Origin: VRUE01 sp035693025
GTDB taxonomy: Bacteria; Actinomycetota; Thermoleophilia; Solirubrobacterales; 70-9
Assembly: GCA_035693025.1 (NCBI GenBank)
Contig: DASSHI010000012.1
Location: forward strand, 62,001-126,000
DNA length: 64,000 bases
Direction: 5' to 3'
Shown here piece after piece: positions 61,465 to 64,000 of this stretch. Both the position numbers and the translations under genes were made by a program. Positions within the stretch are counted from its first letter, which is position 1, and each line of letters opens with the position of its first letter. The notes below the pieces were generated by a model. That model saw nothing but the letters and a program-made list of their open reading frames with translations, had not been told where the DNA came from and did no database searches.

Positions 61465-62715
61465 ATGGCAGAAGCCCAACCACCTGATCTCAACCAGCGC
61501 CTTCGCCGGCCTTCCGAGCGTCTCGCGCTTGTCGAGTACATCGCTAGTTCGCCAACGCTGCAAGAGAATGAGCACCTTGAGTGGAAGTCGGGCTATGACC
61601 TTGGGAAACGGCCCGACGCAGGCAAGGTCGCCAAGCAGTTGATTGGCTTTGCCAACCGTGACCCGGCACGAGCGCAGCGGCAGACTGGGGGCTACGCCTA
61701 CGTGCTGCTCGGCGTTGAGCCGGGGGCAGTGACTGGTGTTCCGGTCTGGGACTCGGCCGACATTGAGAGTTGGCTCAGCCGCTTCGTTCCGTCTGAGCTG
61801 ATGTACGACGTTCATTACGTAAGCGCCGAGGGCAAAGAGATATTGCTTCTGGAGGTAGACCCCCCACGTCAGGGGGATCCGATCTTCTGCTTGCAAGCCT
61901 CCACTGGCGAGGGGAACGCGAATTTGTCCGAAGGGACGATTTACGTGCGGCGCGGTGGGAAGACTGAGCCAGCAAATGCCATCGAGATCGCGATGTTGAC
62001 TGAGCGAGCCAGAACCGCCGCAGGGGGCGCCCAGCTGGAGCTGGAGGTTGCGGTCGAAGCGCAGGATTTGAGCACTCTCGAAACGGATCCTCTCAAGGAA
62101 TCGGTGAGGGAGCGGTGGATCGATCAGGAGAGACTTCGGCTCTTAGAGAGCTTGCCGACTAACCATCTCCTGCCCAGAACCTTTGGCGAGTCCCGCAGCC
62201 CGGCTCAGTACGAGAACCAAGTTGAGACCTATCTCGGAGAGATCAGGAAGGGCTGGCCGATGTTTGCCCTTTCGCAGCACGTCAAGCACAGCAAGCCATC
62301 CCTCGCGCTCGCCGTGACGAACCAAACCGATGAGAACTTCGAGAACGTTGTTGTCGAGATAGAGGTGCCGTTGCCAAGCAGTTGTGTCGGAACCTCTGCC
62401 GGGTCAGTAGTCGAGGCATTGTCCGTTGCTCAGCTGATCGAGTGGGGAGAGAACCCAATCACCAAGATTGACCGGTCGATCTTCGGAGCATCCCCGGGCG
62501 CGGAGATCTCTCCGACTAGCGATGAGTGGACGAAGGTGCGTTTTCCCCCAGCGCACGTCTATCCGCAGACCAGCCAACTCCTGGAAGCCCTAACTTTGGC
62601 GCTCGCTCCTGAGTGGGCAGGCGAAAATCTGGCATTTGAGTGGCGCATTGCTGCTGCAAATGCCCGCGGTGTGATCACTGGGAGCGTGATCGTCGCGATT
62701 CCCGAGGCTAGCTAG
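61465..62715 (+). CDS. Cargo protein 2: AlbA_2 / Schlafen-like putative DNA- or RNA-binding protein
   Basis: 416 residues from ATG 61465; CAGAAT is exactly 7 nt upstream, so it may have its own leaderless promoter. AlbA_2 domain at about 20-175: EHLEWKSGYDL (38-41 LEWK), KQLIGFANRDP, GGYAYVLLGVEPGAVTG (75-91), GTIYVRRGGKTEPA (158-170). The typical catalytic-type E..EWK residues are present. The C-terminal half is beta-rich (LALAVTNQTDENFENVVVEIEVPL) without a known domain. This family includes Schlafen-type tRNA nucleases and defence proteins. Confidence 0.85.
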   Translation: MAEAQPPDLNQRLRRPSERLALVEYIASSPTLQENEHLEWKSGYDLGKRPDAGKVAKQLIGFANRDPARAQRQTGGYAYVLLGVEPGAVTGVPVWDSADIESWLSRFVPSELMYDVHYVSAEGKEILLLEVDPPRQGDPIFCLQASTGEGNANLSEGTIYVRRGGKTEPANAIEIAMLTERARTAAGGAQLELEVAVEAQDLSTLETDPLKESVRERWIDQERLRLLESLPTNHLLPRTFGESRSPAQYENQVETYLGEIRKGWPMFALSQHVKHSKPSLALAVTNQTDENFENVVVEIEVPLPSSCVGTSAGSVVEALSVAQLIEWGENPITKIDRSIFGASPGAEISPTSDEWTKVRFPPAHVYPQTSQLLEALTLALAPEWAGENLAFEWRIAAANARGVITGSVIVAIPEAS

Positions 62716-63057
62716 GCGGAGCATCGAGGATCAGCCGACACATGAGGTTGTGGTCGCATCCCGGTCGCATCACCTTCGCAATCGCCGCTCCAGCGCCTCG
62801 CTCGCCCGTCCTACGAAACCGAAGGTCACAGGTTCGAATCCTGTCAGGCGTTGACGTGCTCCCGCTTGGGAAGCTGGTTTGCGATTAGAGACTCGGCCGG
62901 AGAGGCCGAAGACGTGGCTGGCTAGTTGAGTTCGGGGAGGGTCGTCACCGGGGCTCGGTCAGGCTCTCTCCGTCCACCGCTGGCATGTGGCCACCTATGC
63001 CCCTGCTGCTCGCTCTGGAGGAGGAGATTGCGCCTGGGTTGACAGCGCTGCAAATTA
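62716..63057. other. Right end of island and intergenic gap before TetR
   Basis: No gene seen. Contains attR at 62811-62850, then chromosomal sequence with the likely promoter of the TetR gene near 63040-63057. Confidence 0.5.
62811..62850 (+). repeat. attR of the tRNA-Arg island (40 bp)
   Basis: Identical to 58036-58075. Bases before and after differ from the tRNA context, which fixes the repeat ends. Confidence 0.93.
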
Positions 63058-63723
63058 ATGTCACTGTCCCCTGACATGAAATCTGCCACGCCAGCATTAA
63101 CCGATCGATCAGGCCCGCCGCCTGCCACCCGCCCCTACCGGATGGTCAGCCGCTCGCAGGCCGCCGAGCGGACCCATCGGGCAATCATCCAGGCTGCCTT
63201 CGACCTCTACAGCGAGCGGGATTTCGACCAGGTCTCCCTCGATGACGTGGCGGCGCAGGCCGGGGTGACCGTGCGCACGTTGTTGCGGCGGTTTGGCAGC
63301 AAGGAGGCGCTGCTGGACGCCGTGGCGGAGGCCGCCGACCGCGAGGTCGAAGGCCGCCGGCAGGAGGTTCCCCCGGGCGACGCCGCGGCGGCGGTGCGCT
63401 GCGTGGTCACCGACTACGAGGGCTATGGGGACGCGATCATGCGGCTGCTCTCCCAGGAGAACCGCGTGGCGGCCTTCGGGCGCACCGCCGAGCGCGGTCG
63501 GCGGCTCCACCACGAATGGGTCGATCGGGCCTTCGGGCCGCAGCTCTCGCGACGTTCAAGGGCGGCGCGGCGGCAGCTCCGCGCCCAGCTGATAGCGATC
63601 ACCGACGTCTATACCTGGAAGCTGATGCGCAGAGACCTGGGGCTTGGGCGGTCGGCCACGGTCGAGGCCTTGGGGGAGATGGTCGCGGGCGTCACGGGGG
63701 AGCCCGCCGGGAGCGCCGGATGA
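63058..63723 (+). CDS. TetR/AcrR family transcriptional regulator (second)
   Basis: 221 residues from ATG 63058, or ATG 63076 (MKSATPAL). HTH IIQAAFDLYSERDFDQVSLDDVAAQAGVTVRTLLRRFGSKEALL. Same plan as the TetR protein at 28.5 kb (shared PYRM start block, RLLSQE loop, TDVYTWKLMRRD end matching TDVLAWKLLRQD). It overlaps the following glycosyltransferase gene (ATGA), so here the regulator and enzyme are co-transcribed rather than divergent. Confidence 0.9.
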   Translation: MSLSPDMKSATPALTDRSGPPPATRPYRMVSRSQAAERTHRAIIQAAFDLYSERDFDQVSLDDVAAQAGVTVRTLLRRFGSKEALLDAVAEAADREVEGRRQEVPPGDAAAAVRCVVTDYEGYGDAIMRLLSQENRVAAFGRTAERGRRLHHEWVDRAFGPQLSRRSRAARRQLRAQLIAITDVYTWKLMRRDLGLGRSATVEALGEMVAGVTGEPAGSAG

Positions 63724-64000
63724 CCCGCTTCCTCGCCTACACCAACCCGCTGCTCGGCCACGTCTACCCGATCGTCCCGACGCTGCTGGAGCTGCGCCGA
63801 CGTGGGCACGAGGTCTCCCTCTACACCGGCGAGGCGGCTGCGGAGGCGCTGCAGCGGCTGGGGCTGCGGGTGCGGGCGGTCGATCCCGAGCTGGAGCGCA
63901 TCGAGAACGACGATTGGAAGGCGCGCACCCCGATCGGGGCGCAGAAGCGCGACGTCGAGAACCTCGCCCGACGGGGTCGGCTCGAGATTCCGGACATGGA
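63720..64000 (+). CDS. GT1-type glycosyltransferase, N-terminal part (3' end outside window)
   Basis: ATG 63720 in ATGA overlap with the TetR stop. Reads MTRFLAYTNPLLGHVYPIV, then LLELRRRGHEVSLYTGEAAAEAL, the acceptor-domain start of UGT/MGT-like glycosyltransferases (GHVYPXXXXXXXLXXRGHEV). The donor domain lies beyond the window. Resembles the family of the 27.2-kb glycosyltransferase; both are next to a TetR gene. Confidence 0.85.
   Translation, partial: MTRFLAYTNPLLGHVYPIVPTLLELRRRGHEVSLYTGEAAAEALQRLGLRVRAVDPELERIENDDWKARTPIGAQKRDVENLARRGRLEIPDM

Larger units (their letters stand above)
58036..62850. mobile_element. 4.8-kb integrative island in tRNA-Arg(ACG)
   Basis: Bounded by perfect 40-bp direct repeats. 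Order: attL, candidate arm sites, frameshifted excisionase, frameshifted tyrosine integrase, then two cargo genes (HEPN-like protein and AlbA_2 protein), attR. No replication or transfer genes, so a passive defence-island-like element. Both recombination genes look inactive, so it is probably fixed. Confidence 0.92.

Noticed and set aside
1..64000. CRISPR array search
   Set aside because: No regularly spaced repeats were seen; the long repeats present are att sites and gene-end copies.

Overview
The window reads as chromosomal DNA of a high-GC actinomycete. Gene content (groES-groEL behind a CIRCE site, a long Lhr helicase, many secreted glycoside-hydrolase-like and Gly/Pro-rich proteins, frequent leaderless starts) suggests the Thermoleophilia/Solirubrobacterales. 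That placement is inferred from gene style only; no 16S or similar marker is present.

Layout. (1) 1-15.7 kb: a surface polysaccharide locus with two methyltransferases with coiled-coil tails, two unusual GT4+GT2 fusion glycosyltransferases, an SGNH-like hydrolase, a polyprenyl sugar-phosphate transferase, an O-antigen ligase and a secreted glycoside hydrolase. The 3' end of the sugar transferase gene is present three times; between the copies lie an AAA/DUF4143 ATPase gene and a membrane protein/proline-rich micro-protein pair. (2) 15.7-38.4 kb: ordinary chromosome with Lhr, a Crp/Fnr regulator, Pcm, an ASCH protein, GroES/GroEL, ferredoxin, a GT1 glycosyltransferase facing a TetR gene across a 20-bp gap, Mrp, cyclophilin, a K+ channel, tRNA-Ser(TGA), an MFS transporter, an aldonolactone oxidase and an amino-acid aldolase. 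(3) 38.5-53.7 kb: a 15-kb integrated element in the 3' end of tRNA-Ser(GCT), bounded by perfect 55-bp direct repeats. It carries a large serine recombinase, a compact transfer operon (coupling ATPase, replication-relaxation protein and three micro-ORFs), a vWA/J-domain cargo region, several small HTH regulators, and a truncated tyrosine recombinase beside the right repeat. (4) 53.7-58 kb: chromosome with a P450, pyruvate kinase, a thioesterase and an enoyl-CoA hydratase. (5) 58.0-62.85 kb: a 4.8-kb island in tRNA-Arg(ACG), bounded by 40-bp direct repeats, with a frameshifted excisionase and integrase and just two cargo genes: a protein with a HEPN-type RX4H motif and an AlbA_2/Schlafen-like protein. 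(6) 62.85-64 kb: a second TetR-glycosyltransferase pair, cut by the window edge.

The best candidate for an undescribed system is the HEPN-like plus AlbA_2 gene pair, the only cargo of the tRNA-Arg island and plausibly a phage-defence or toxin module. Next are the repeated gene-end arrangement at 7.9-10.5 kb and the serine recombinase whose reading frame crosses its own attachment site, so that its C-terminus should differ between the integrated and excised states. These statements come from reading the sequence alone; no homology search or folding was run.
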